A stretch of 55,024 nt of DNA, taken from assembly GCA_003488005.1 (NCBI GenBank), contig DNND01000080.1, positions 1,280-56,303 on the forward strand, given 5' to 3'. The translations under genes and the position numbers were made by a program. Origin of the DNA: Blastocatellia bacterium. GTDB taxonomy: Bacteria; Acidobacteriota; Blastocatellia; Pyrinomonadales; Pyrinomonadaceae. This document shows positions 33,166 through 43,600 of the stretch, piece by piece (position 1 is the stretch's first letter; every line of letters starts with the position of its first letter). A model generated the notes under the pieces. That model searched no databases. It was not told where the DNA came from and saw only the letters and a program-made list of their open reading frames with translations.

Positions 33166-33324
33166 CTATTTTCGCCTACGCTTTCCGGTTACAGGATCGC
33201 GTGGTCCGAAGTTTTCACCTTGCACCCACAGACTTCCATCCGGAATGTCGCATAGTCAATTCGCAGCTCTGCCCTTCCGATCCGTGGCCGCCATGGGCCA
33301 AAATTAACGTATCTTAAACGAACC
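33166..33324 (-). pseudogene. Short coding remnant, apparently frameshifted
   Basis: On the minus strand the frame ending at TAG (33166-33168) gives PDGSLWVQGENFGPRDP and a basic tail. Just upstream a different frame gives PRIGRAELRIDYATF. Joined by a one-base shift near 33245-33255, the two read as one continuous peptide, which looks like real protein. No start codon is found. The family is not recognised. Confidence 0.3.
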
Positions 33325-33681
33325 CTTAGTTAAATTGCGCTTAACTAGCGACCCGAGCCAGACACCAGCGAAAGCAGAGACTATTATCATTGCGTGTTCC
33401 AGCAAACTCTTGTTTTCTCGCGACAGCTGCCAGGGAACCGCAGCGCCGACAAAAAAAGCATTACCCACAAACAGGACGAGCCAGAAAGCAACTAGCCATA
33501 TACCCAATCGCCAGCCTTTGTCGGGGAAACGGAATCCTAATATTGCGCCAACGATCCCATAGGTACTAATAAGCACTGGAATCATTAATTGCGAGTCGCG
33601 CCCAAACAGAAATTCAAAAAGGAAAATTACAGCGAGGGCTAGCGCCACCCCGGCCAGAAGTGCTGTAACCCTCGGCGTCAT
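33304..33681 (-). CDS. Small four-helix membrane protein, unknown
   Basis: This protein of 125 residues has four hydrophobic segments (VTALLAGVALALAVIFLFEF, MIPVLISTYGIVGAILGF, LGIWLVAFWLVLFVGNAFFV and AMIIVSAFAGVWLGSLV) and a basic C-terminal end. It would sit in the inner membrane. I recognise no family. The ATG at 33679-33681 is preferred over a TTG five codons upstream; neither has a clear ribosome site. It lies downstream of the Crp/Fnr gene on the same strand and could be co-transcribed with it. Confidence 0.55.
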   Translation of the reverse strand: MTPRVTALLAGVALALAVIFLFEFLFGRDSQLMIPVLISTYGIVGAILGFRFPDKGWRLGIWLVAFWLVLFVGNAFFVGAAVPWQLSRENKSLLEHAMIIVSAFAGVWLGSLVKRNLTKGSFKIR

Positions 33682-33727
33682 CTGGCTTCGCGTCAATCCC
33701 AGTGATTATTTATGTGATGGGCCATTA

Positions 33728-34480
33728 TTACTGAACGATCGGCGCTTCGCGCAACAACCACTCGGGTCGTTTGATCAGAATTCTTCGGTTAACGAATTCG
33801 ATCGTACCCTCGCGGCGCATGGCGTTCAAGCGCACGGTGACGCTTTCGCGGGTCGACCCAACGATGGAAGCAATTTCCCGGTGAGGCAGAGGAATATCGA
33901 TCAGCACGCCGTTCGATTCCAGCACCCCATAACGGTCTGAGAAGTCGGCGAGCAAGCGATCAACGCGCGCAGGAATCGCGTTCAGCGCAAAATCAGCCAG
34001 CCGACGTTCCGCATGCTCGAGACGTTGGCCAATCAAGCGGAAGGTATAGTCGCGCAATCCCTGGTCTTCGGCCATCGCGATCTTGAAATGTTCGACGGGG
34101 ATTTTCAGCAACGAGCAACTCTCGTAAGCGATAGCCGAGTTTTCCCGGCACCCGGCGCTTGAATAAAGCGCCGACTCGCCAAAGAGTGATCCGTCAGACA
34201 GAATATCGATGATGGCTTCGCGATCGGTATGTGGCTCGATACGGCAAAGCTTGATGCGACCCTTGAGGATCGCAAAAAGCGCGTCAGCCTCTTCGGCAGC
34301 GCGATAGATAAACCGCCGACGCCGAATTTCGACGACGCGAGCGCTTTCGGCAAGTTTTGCAATTACAGCATCCGCCAGGGCTGGGCCGAATTCCAACTTG
34401 CGAATAACGGCCAGTCGATCTGAAACCGGCAGCTCGCGAGGGCTTCTGGGGAGTTTTGCCTTATCGTCTTTGTCGCTCAT
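33728..34480 (-). CDS. Crp/Fnr-family transcription regulator
   Basis: The 250-residue protein has an N-terminal cyclic-nucleotide-binding-like domain (about 30-150; ILKGRIKLCRI and GSLFGESALYSSAGCRENSAIA). A dimerisation helix follows, then a winged helix-turn-helix near 200-235 (LPHREIASIVGSTRESVTVRLNAMRREG). There is no N-terminal Fnr cysteine cluster, so it is not an oxygen-sensing Fnr. The usual cAMP-binding Arg-Ser pattern is not evident in RENSAIA, so the ligand may differ. Its targets are unknown; the gap at 34481-34804 is a natural place for an operator. Confidence 0.88.
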   Translation of the reverse strand: MSDKDDKAKLPRSPRELPVSDRLAVIRKLEFGPALADAVIAKLAESARVVEIRRRRFIYRAAEEADALFAILKGRIKLCRIEPHTDREAIIDILSDGSLFGESALYSSAGCRENSAIAYESCSLLKIPVEHFKIAMAEDQGLRDYTFRLIGQRLEHAERRLADFALNAIPARVDRLLADFSDRYGVLESNGVLIDIPLPHREIASIVGSTRESVTVRLNAMRREGTIEFVNRRILIKRPEWLLREAPIVQ

Positions 34481-34804
34481 GGTAATTTAACTGAAAACAA
34501 GATTTTTAATTGGGGCGGCGGTAATAGCGTTGCTTAGATTGAACGCCTAGTGGTTACAGTAAGGAACCCCTGCTGGTGCGTCCGAGGCTAGGAAATTCTT
34601 CAGCTATTGTACGGCTTTCAAGTTAGGCGAGTTGCATTCATGCGGACAATCACTGAATAACCGCACTCTAACATGAAGCCCTTGAGGGCGCAACATTATT
34701 AAGAGACACTGGGCCAGGACGGTTGATCGCTTGAAACCAGAGCCCTGGCCCACTCGTACAGTTATCAGAATTGCCGCGCGCAGTGAAAGTCGAGAATTCA
34801 GGAA
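34481..34804. other. Divergent regulatory gap
   Basis: These 324 bp separate the minus-strand Crp/Fnr gene from the plus-strand gene at 34805, so both promoters should be here. A short palindrome, GCCCTTGAGGGC, lies near 34679-34690. I see no clear Crp/Fnr box or coding sequence. Confidence 0.5.
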
Positions 34805-35770
34805 GTGGCTGATTACAAAGACAAAATTGATGAATGGCAGAAAACTGTGCGGCGAAAAGCCCGCGAGCTCGACGAGAAATATGCTATTTCCGATTTAGTG
34901 GACGAAGGAACGAAGGTCGCCGGCGACGCGGCAAAACGCGGCGCGGAAAGCTTGAGTTCAGGCGCGGATAAGGTGCGCGTCGAGGCCGAGCGTTTGGCCG
35001 ACGAAGGGAACCTTAGCGAGACGGCACGCCGGGCTGCAGACGATGCAATGCGCGGCGCTCGGAAAGCCGGTGAAGTGATTCGCGACGCGGCCGGCGATGC
35101 GGGGAAAAAAGCCGGCGATGTGTTGGGCGACGCCAGGAACTATTACGATCGTGCGTCGAAAGTTTACGACACCGGCGCAAAGCTCACGCGCGCCTCGGCA
35201 GCGGCGACGGTGGGTGTTGCGAAGGCCCGCGATTGGATCAAAGAAAACCCGGGCAAGGCAGCCGCTGTTTCATTTTCACTCGTGCTTGGCATTCGTATGG
35301 GTGCAGCGCTGCCTGGGCTGGACGCGGTACTGCTCGGCGCGCATCCGCATTGGCTGACGCATTCCGCGTTGCCGATTTTCGGAGTGCGCAAACTGAGCGA
35401 AACTTTTAATGAGTACTTGAAGAAGAAGGAAAACTTGATAGCGCAGGGACAACTTACCGAGGCCGAGCGCAACCGTGTTGAGTTTGAACGCAACATCACA
35501 AAATATGTAGGTGCGCCGCTGTTGGGCGCGTTTAGTTGTGCAGCGGGCGCGGTAATGTTTGCGCAGATCGCTTCCGGAGGCGGGTTGGCAGGCGCGCCGG
35601 TCAGTTGGCTAGTAGGCGGGAACCCATTTCTCGGCGGCGTTTGGTTATTTGCAAACGGCGTGATCTGTTTCCACGAAGGCTATAAGTTCTTCATGATCGC
35701 GCTCGCCGATCAGGATGACGTGAATCGCATGGTCCGCGAGATCAAGGGCCTGCTGCCTGCCAGTGTATGA
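34805..35770 (+). CDS. Amphipathic-helix protein with C-terminal membrane region
   Basis: I do not recognise this 321-residue protein. Residues 1-150 are Ala/Asp/Arg/Lys-rich with 11-residue-like periodicity (AADDAMRGARKAGEVIRDAAGDAGKKAGDV), as in LEA or apolipoprotein-like helices. The C-terminal half is more hydrophobic (AAAVSFSLVLGIRMGAALPG, APLLGAFSCAAGAVMFAQIA and GGVWLFANGVICFHEGYKFF). It may coat or span a membrane, perhaps under stress. The start is GTG; AGGA lies immediately before it, closer than normal. Its stop overlaps the start of the zinc-finger gene (ATGA), so the two form an operon. Confidence 0.6.
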   Translation: MADYKDKIDEWQKTVRRKARELDEKYAISDLVDEGTKVAGDAAKRGAESLSSGADKVRVEAERLADEGNLSETARRAADDAMRGARKAGEVIRDAAGDAGKKAGDVLGDARNYYDRASKVYDTGAKLTRASAAATVGVAKARDWIKENPGKAAAVSFSLVLGIRMGAALPGLDAVLLGAHPHWLTHSALPIFGVRKLSETFNEYLKKKENLIAQGQLTEAERNRVEFERNITKYVGAPLLGAFSCAAGAVMFAQIASGGGLAGAPVSWLVGGNPFLGGVWLFANGVICFHEGYKFFMIALADQDDVNRMVREIKGLLPASV

Positions 35771-36039
35771 AGCGAGCAAAAACGAATAACAACTCAATCT
35801 ACGGGTATCGGTGCGAATTTTGCGAAGGGACCGTCACACCCAAGAAAGTGTCGCGTGAGGCATTCAAGCATAAGAAAGGGTTCATAATCCTTGAAGACAT
35901 TATCATCGGCGTATGTGACGCATGCGGTTCGAGGTATTACAGCGCCGACATTCTTCACGCCGTGAACGCCATTGCTAATGGAACAAAACCATTCGAGAGA
36001 ATCGAAAAGATTCCTGTGGCTCACCTCTCGGCATCATAG
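35767..36039 (+). CDS. YgiT-type zinc-finger protein (orphan antitoxin-like)
   Basis: The 90-residue protein has CEFC and CDAC pairs spaced as in the YgiT/MqsA-type N-terminal zinc domain, and ends AHLSAS without the DNA-binding HTH of full MqsA. It starts in the ATGA overlap with the preceding gene. Such domains usually pair with a small DUF4258 toxin upstream; here that place is held by the unrelated amphipathic-helix protein. It may be a remnant or an adapted regulator. Confidence 0.7.
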   Translation: MKRAKTNNNSIYGYRCEFCEGTVTPKKVSREAFKHKKGFIILEDIIIGVCDACGSRYYSADILHAVNAIANGTKPFERIEKIPVAHLSAS

Positions 36040-36064
36040 CCGTCTCCGCTAGATTTTCTGATTC

Positions 36065-36250
36065 TCAGCGTACTTTCTTGAACCCCTCTTCGGCAACTTC
36101 GAAAACGCATTCGCTGATTTCGATTGTATCGTCGCTCGACTTGAGATATTCCTGATAATCCATCGTGCTATGAGTATCCCAGAAAGCTCCGGCCTGCTCT
36201 TCGCTCTCGAATGAATCGGGCAGATGCTCGATGAAACGTTTCTTTGTCAT
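36065..36250 (-). CDS. CopG-type antitoxin protein (orphan)
   Basis: The 61-residue protein contains PDSFESEEQAGAFWDTHSTMDYQEYL, which resembles the opening of the CopG antitoxin domain (SEEEAxFWDTHD). No BrnT-like or other toxin gene is adjacent. It lies 13 bp downstream of the site-2 protease gene on the same strand, so it is likely co-transcribed with it. I use the ATG at 36248-36250; a TTG two codons upstream is less likely. The C-terminal part (ECVFEVAEEGFKKV) lacks a clear ribbon-helix-helix, so DNA binding is doubtful. Confidence 0.6.
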   Translation of the reverse strand: MTKKRFIEHLPDSFESEEQAGAFWDTHSTMDYQEYLKSSDDTIEISECVFEVAEEGFKKVR

Positions 36251-36263
36251 ATTCAATTCCGAA

Positions 36264-37283
36264 TTAAGTTAGCGTAATCGGAAAAGGAACAAACGAGAGG
36301 GCGAAAACGAGCAACGTAACGATCGCCACGATGATGCGCGCCGCACCCAACGGTTCCATCTGCTGCGGCGCCGGATGGCGTACCCTCAACATCACCGCCA
36401 GCAGCACGGTGTAAAGAAAGCCACTCGGACTGTGATGCCAGACGAACCCCAGAATCGCCATTGACGCAACCGCCACAAACGCGGTTCTGCCGATGAACTT
36501 GTGCGCGCGTTGACCGAAAAGCGAAAACGTTCCGTGCCCGCCGTCGAGTTGGCCCACCGGCATCAAATTCAAACTCGTCACCAACAATCCAATCCACGCC
36601 GCCATGTAAAACGGATTGGGTAATGCATCCGTCAGATTTGCGCCGGCCGCTGTCGCAAATATTCGAAAGAGAAGCGGGTCGTTAAAGACGATTGCCGAAC
36701 CAGCAAGGTGTGGCGCTGGTTGCAAGCTCAGGATTCCCGCAATCGCCACCGGCAGCAGCATTACAAAACCAGCCAGCGGACCCGCTAGTCCAATGTCGAA
36801 CAACGCGCGCCGCGACGGAATCGGCGACTTCATTTTGATGAACGCGCCAAACGTTCCCGCGAGGAACAAAGGCGGTGCCGGAATAAAGAAAGGCAGAGTC
36901 GCATCGACGCCGTAGTAGCGGCAGGCAAGATAGTGGCCCATCTCATGCGCAGTGAGTATTGCGAGTAACGTTATCGAGAAACTAACCGCCGCCACCAAAA
37001 TGTGTGGATGAAACAGTGCAAACGTAAGTAGCGAACTAACAATGCGCAGGTAGTAACTCGGAATGTACAAAACGTAGCTGAGAGCGCCGGCAAGCGCAGG
37101 CTCAGGAACATCCAGTTCAGGCGCAGCGAGCACAATTCCGGCGAACGTTGTCGTCACAAAAGTAACGATGAACAGCAATGAATGCCGCAGCCACTCGCGT
37201 GCACTCGGACTCTTTACCTGGGAACCTGAAATAGCGTCACTCGTCGGAGCAAACCGGGGAATTGTAGGAACGAATTCTGACAT
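36264..37283 (-). CDS. Site-2 type zinc metalloprotease (M50 family)
   Basis: The 339-residue polytopic membrane protease has the active-site HEMGH (His113, Glu114, His117) in a hydrophobic segment and the third zinc ligand in NLMPVGQLDGGH (Asp247). Between them lies GTFGAFIKMKSPIPSRRALFDIGLAGPLAG, a conserved segment in the chloroplast EGY-like branch. There is no PDZ domain, so it differs from RseP. It should cut membrane-anchored regulators within the bilayer; none is identifiable nearby. No Shine-Dalgarno is obvious. Confidence 0.88.
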   Translation of the reverse strand: MSEFVPTIPRFAPTSDAISGSQVKSPSAREWLRHSLLFIVTFVTTTFAGIVLAAPELDVPEPALAGALSYVLYIPSYYLRIVSSLLTFALFHPHILVAAVSFSITLLAILTAHEMGHYLACRYYGVDATLPFFIPAPPLFLAGTFGAFIKMKSPIPSRRALFDIGLAGPLAGFVMLLPVAIAGILSLQPAPHLAGSAIVFNDPLLFRIFATAAGANLTDALPNPFYMAAWIGLLVTSLNLMPVGQLDGGHGTFSLFGQRAHKFIGRTAFVAVASMAILGFVWHHSPSGFLYTVLLAVMLRVRHPAPQQMEPLGAARIIVAIVTLLVFALSFVPFPITLT

Positions 37284-37684
37284 GATTTTATTAGTTGGAA
37301 TTAGATGTTGACGGTGAAAGACAGATCCAATAGATTAGCGCGCCTTGAACCCAGAGACTTGCAGAAATTGTAGCAACCAACCCTGAATTCCGCGACACGA
37401 GGGGAACTTTAGTTATCTTAATTTCCGTTTTCTCTGCACAAGGAAGATTTCATTCCTTTCAACAACCGGGACCTCTCCTGGAGTTCCAGGGTGTTTTGAA
37501 TTCGCAGGGAATCGCCGGGTAGCTCGTCTTCCCGGCTCATACCTGATCCACGAACCATCATAGGATAGCGAATGAAGGTTCCCCCGCCTCGCCTAATTCT
37601 GTATCTGCTGGACCCAGCGTGTGTCCGCAGAATTCAAGCCGCTTAGTTTGCCTGGCCGCTCGCCAGTTCACCTCAAGGAGAACC
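37284..37684. other. Divergent gap before the giant secreted protein
   Basis: This 400-bp gap contains promoters in both directions. A GC-rich hairpin GCCGGG/CCCGGC lies at 37514-37536. AAGGAG at 37675-37680 is a strong ribosome site that fixes the next start at 37685. I see no other gene in it. Confidence 0.55.
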
Positions 37685-40600
37685 ATGTTTCAAATCACTC
37701 CCCTCTCTTCCAAAAGCGTCCGCATCGTTATTGTCCTGGCTTCGTTGCTCAGTCTGTCGGGCTTAACGACACTGGTGCGACGGTCGAGGTCGAACACTTC
37801 GGCGCCGGCAGCTCTTCGGCAACGAGATTCTGAGCGGCAGTCAAAACAGAAGATAGCTTATGGCCAACTTCCTTTGAGCTTTGAGGTCAATCGCGGACAG
37901 ACGGATGTGCGAGTCAACTATTTGGCGCGCGGCTCGGGTTACAGTTTGTTCCTCACGCCGGCTGAGGCAGTGCTCGCCTTAAACTCATCATCTGATCATG
38001 AAATTACTGACGAGGACGCAGGACTGCGCAGACATATCCAACGGCGGAGTTCAGGTTCAGTCGACACGGCTGCGGCGAAGTCTGTGTTGAGCATGAAAGT
38101 CATCGGAGCCAGCACCGTGGCGCGGGTTTCCGGTGAAGAGCGACTCGTGGGCAAGAGCAATTATTTTATCGGCAAAGACCCGCGCAAATGGCAGCGCGGC
38201 GTAGCGAATTTCGCACGAGTAAAGTATCAGGCAATCTATCCGGGAATCGATCTCGTCTATTACGGCAACCAGCGTCAGCTCGAATACGATTTTGTCGTTC
38301 AGCCCGGCAGCGACCCGCGGCGGATCGCGCTCGCCTTCGAAGGCGCCGATCAGATCACCGTTGATGATAATGGGGAATTAGTCCTGAAGTTGGCGGGGAA
38401 AGAAATTCGCCAGCACAAACCCCTGGTCTATCAGGATATCAATGGCACGCGGCAGGAAATTGCCAGTCGTTACGCGCTAAAAGAAAACCATCAAATCAGC
38501 TTCGAACTGGGAAGCTACGATCTAACCAAGCCTCTCGTGATCGATCCGGTGCTGGTCTATTCAACTTACTTTGGCGGCGCCGGTTTTGATAGTGCAAACG
38601 GTATCGCTGTCAATTCCAGTGGCGAAGCCTACATCACCGGCACTACCGCGTCGCTCAACTTTCCTGGTACGCCGGTCCAAAAAGTTGCCGCGGACGTTTC
38701 TGACGCATTTGTCGTGAAACTAAACAGCGCGGGTACTGCAGTGTTGTACGCCAGTTATTTCGGCGGCGACAACCGCGACTTTGCGAACGCGATTGCAGTC
38801 GACTCCAGCGGCAACGCCTACGTTACCGGCTCGACACATTCGTATAACTTTCCCACTGCGGGAACCCCTTTTCAAGCTGCGAAAACTGGTGGCAATCCAC
38901 TTTTCAAGAGCACCGATAGCGGGGCGAACTTTGGCGCCGGGGTCGCGGGCGGCAACGCGTCAGGCCTGACTACCGCCAGCGTGAGCGCTATCGCCGTTCA
39001 CCCGACAAATCCTTCGCTGGTGTTCGCAACTCCAGCGATCGGCGCGAGCGTTTACAAGAGTGTCGACGGTGGTTCGACCTGGACGTTTAGTGGCGCCGGA
39101 CTGCCAGACGATTTTATGAATGACATCACGTTCAATAGTGCCGATCCCAGCCAAATGTACGCTGCCGCAAACGGTAATAGCTTTGGCACGCCGGCCGGAG
39201 GTGTTTATCGCAGTACTGATGGCGGCAATAATTGGAGCCAGACGAGCATTACTCAAACGATGAACACGGTGATCTCGGGTGCTTCGGGAGTGATCTATGC
39301 CGGTGGCTTCGATGGCCTGGGAGTTTGGAAAAGTATCGATGGTGTGAACTGGTCCAACACAATTGTGGGCGATGTCGAAGCCGATGGCGATGCGGACGGT
39401 TTTGGCTTCGCCGTCAGCAATATTATTGTCGATCCGGCGAACTCGCAGGTCATCTACGTGGGAACCGATGCCGGCGGTATTTGGAAAAGCACCGATGGCG
39501 GCGCGAGCTTTGCGATGCAGTTGCTGAACGCACCGGGTTACGTGTCCGACCATTCACTGTCGATCGATTCGAGCAACACGCTGTTTGCAGTAGTCGATGG
39601 GCAACTACAGAAAGGCACAGGCGGCGGCTCGAGTTGGACCATCGTGTCCACCCCGGTTACGGCAGGAGGTTTTGCGACCTCAACTTTGTGTGTCGGATCC
39701 TCACTCTATCTGGGAACAAGTCAAAACGGTATATTCAAAAGTATAAATAGCGGCGTCACCTGGTCGCCGACATCTTTGACAACCAACAACATTCACGGCC
39801 TCGTTGCCGCGGCCTCCGCGTCAAATCAAATTTACGCAGAAGTCCTTGCCGGATCCGATGGTTTCGTAGCCAAGTTCAGCCCCAACGGTTCGACCCTGGT
39901 CTACTCGACGTATTTGGGAGGCAGCCGGCCTGGCAGTGCATTCATTCCTGGTGAAAACCCATTGGGCATTGTGGTTGACTCAGCCGGTAATGCTTATGTT
40001 ACTGGCTCGACAAACTCGATTGACTTTCCGTTGCAGGATCCAATCCAGGCAACGTTCGGCGGTTTGCAGGACGTCTTCGTTGCGAAGCTGAACTCAACGG
40101 GCTCGGCGCTCTCATTTGCGACTTATCTCGGCGGCTCAATTAATGACGCCGCGCGCGGCATAGCGCTCGCGCCGAATGGCAGTATCTACGTGGCAGGGAA
40201 CACTGGTTCTCCCGATTACCCGTTAGCGAACGCCGCACAAAGTACTTACGGAGGCGCAGGCAACGATGGTTTCCTTACGCGGCTAAATCCTTCCGGTGGC
40301 AGTTACAGCATCGGTTTCTCAACGTTTGCAGGTGGTCCGGGAGGCGACGTTGTGCGCGGCGTGGCCACGGACGCCGCCGGCAACGCCTATATTGCCGGCA
40401 ACACAAACTCGATCGGCCTGGCGACTGCAGGTGTGGTGCAACCAGCGCGCGCCGGCCAGAACGACGGCTTTGTCGCGAAGTATGATCAGAACGGCGCGCG
40501 GTCGTATCTGACCTATCTCGGTGGTTCACTTCAGGACTTCGCGATGAGCATCGCGGTGGATCCAAGCGGTAACGCTTCCGTCGCCGGCTACACAGCCTCC

Positions 40601-43600
40601 AGCAACTTTCCGCAAGTCAATTCGCTGCAGGCGTTCGGCGGCGGCACGTGCGGCGCTCTCAATTGTAATGACGCTTTCGTAGTTAGGTTGAACGCGACCG
40701 GCACGGCTCGTGCTTTTTCCACATACCTCGGTGGCAGCAGCAACGATCAGGCCTTCGGCATCGCCCTCGACGCGAGCAACTCGGTCTATGTCGCCGGCTT
40801 AAGCTCGTCTACCGAAATCAAACCAGGAGCGATCCAGGGTACCAACGGCGGCGGCAGCGATGCGTTCATCACCAAACTCGCCTCAGTGCCGGATCTTTCT
40901 GTAAACATGACTGACAGTCCTGATCCGGTGGGCGTCAACAGCATCCTCAGATATACGGCAACGGTTACAAATGCAGGCGAAACAAATCTCACGGGCGTAA
41001 TGCTGAGCGATACGCTGCCCGCCAATACAAGTTATGTCTCGGCGACCTCCTCGCAGGGAACCTGCAACGGCACCAGCGTCGTCACTTGCCCGCTCGGTAA
41101 CTTATCTCTGGGTCAGACCGTAACGATCACAATCCTGGTCAAGCCGTCTGTCGCCAGTCCGATTTCGAATACCGTTTCGGTGAACGCAAACGAGTCTGAG
41201 CCGAATATGGTGAACAACTCGTCGACGCAAGCGACCACCGTTACCGCCGGCACGACTTACACCGTCAACTCCACCGCTGACGCGAGCGATGGTGCCTGCG
41301 CGGCGCTTGGCACCGGCAACGGATGCACTTTGCGCGAAGCGATTAACGCGGCCAACTCGAGTGTTGGGGTAGACACGATTAGATTCAACATTCCCGCCGG
41401 TGATGCGGGATTCAATGGCTCGGTCTTTACAATTAGGCCACTGTCACCACTGCCGGCATTGACTGACAGCGGCACAACGATCGACGGCGCAACGCAGACG
41501 TCTTTCAATGGAAACACGAACGTGGCAGGCCCGGAAGTTGTAATCAACGGCGGCTTGATGGGTTTCTCCGCGCCGTTTGGAGGCGGGCTAAACGTTTCTT
41601 CGAGCGGCAACCACATCCACAATTTGGTGATCAATGGCTTCAACAACACCGGCATCTCGATTACCGGCGCCGGCGCGACAGGAAACCTGGTGACTGGTTG
41701 TTTCCTGGGAACAAATGCTGCCGGAAACGGTGCGGCGCCGAATAGCTTTGATGGCATCACCGTTAGCCAGGGCGCGAGCAATAACGTGGTTGGGGGAATC
41801 ACGCTCGTCGATCGCAATCTGATCGCCGGCAATTCCCGCAATGGCATTACGATTCTGTTTGCGGGCACGAATTCAAACTTCGTGCTGGGTAATATTATTG
41901 GAACAGATATTACCGGAACAACGGCTCTCGGCAACGGCAGCGAAGGCGTTCAAATTGGCCCAGCGGCAAACGGGAACTTGATCGGCGGAACCAATGCCGG
42001 CGCGCGCAACTTGATTTCCGGCAATGGCGGCGATGGTGTCGGAATCATTGATCCCAGTTCCGCCGGCAATCAGGTACAGGGAAATTTCATCGGCACCAAT
42101 GCCGCGGGCGGTGCTGCGGTTGGCAACGGCGGATCAGGTGTTCAGATCCGGAATAGTGGAACTAACACAATAGGAGGAATGACGAGCGGCTCGGGAAACT
42201 TAGTGTCTGGTAACCATTTCAACGGCGTTGAGGTTCTTGGTGGTTCTAACAACCGGATTCAGGGAAATATTATCGGCTCGAACCTCCTGATGAGCGCCTC
42301 ACTTCCTAACAGCAACGGCGTGGCCCTCGGCGTCTTTCTCGGGGCCGGTGCGACGAACAACATCATCGGCGGCGACGATGATGACGATGGAATCCTGGAC
42401 GGGGTAGTGAATGCCGGCAACAAGATTTTTGGAAATCAGAGCGACGGTGTCGTTGTATTCAGTGCGTTTGACAACGGCGTCAATGCCATCTCGAGCGGCA
42501 ACACTATTCAAGGCAACTTGATCGGTGGCAGCGCTCTTTTAATGAACAGTAATAACGGTATCAGCCTGCACGGCGCGACCAACAATTTAATCGGTGGGCT
42601 AACCGCGGGAGCAGGCAACACAATCGCTTTCAATGCCGCCTTCGGCGTCGTGCTAACGTGCCCGACGCTCAATGGAATAACCGTGTGCAGTGTCGGCAAT
42701 CAGATTCTTTCTAATTCGATCTATGCCCATAACAACGCCCCAGGCATCGCGTTGCTGCAAAACGCGGGCAACTTCGCTAACAACAATCAATCGGCGCCCA
42801 CGCTATTCAATGTAGGTGTGAACGGCGGCAGCGCCAACTTCGGTGGAAAACTTACCAGCACACCGAACTCCAATTACCGCATTCAGGTGTTCAGTAACGA
42901 TAACTGCAACCCAAGCGGCAACGGCGAAGGCCAACGTTTAGTGGCTACTACAACTGCGTCTTCAGATGGCAGCGGTGTTGCTTTCTTCTCCGTTAATGGT
43001 GCGGCTCAGATCGGCGAGTTCATCACGGCGACTGCTACTGACATCAACACAAATAACACTTCCCGGTTCTCGCCATGTATGCAGGCCGTCCCTTACCAGT
43101 CAGGAACTTTGCAGTTCAGCTTAGCGAACTACGCCGTGACCGAGGGTGCGGGGAATGCGCTCATTGTCGTGACCCGCTCGGGTGACAATTCAGGGTCCGC
43201 TTCCGTTCAATATACGACCAGCGACGGGTCTGCTGTTGCTGGTTCTGAGTACACGCCAGCGAGCGGCACGCTAAGCTTTGCCGCAGGCGATAATTTCAAA
43301 AGCTTCGTAGTTCCGATTTCTGACGACGGTGTGGTTGAGCCAGTCAAGTCTTTGAATCTCGCGCTCAGCAATGCTTTGGGCAGTGCGACGCTGGGAACGC
43401 AAACGAGCGCCACTCTTTCAATCGCAGACAACGATCCCGCGCCGCAGGCAGGCAACGTTGGCAAGATTGCATTTCAAAGTGTTGCCGTCGGCGGCGACGG
43501 TGCTGCTGATATCTTTGTGATGAATGCGGATGGCAGCAATCGTGTGAACCTAACGAACAGTCCGGAAAGCGAAGAGCAACCGGCGTGGTCGCCCGACGGC

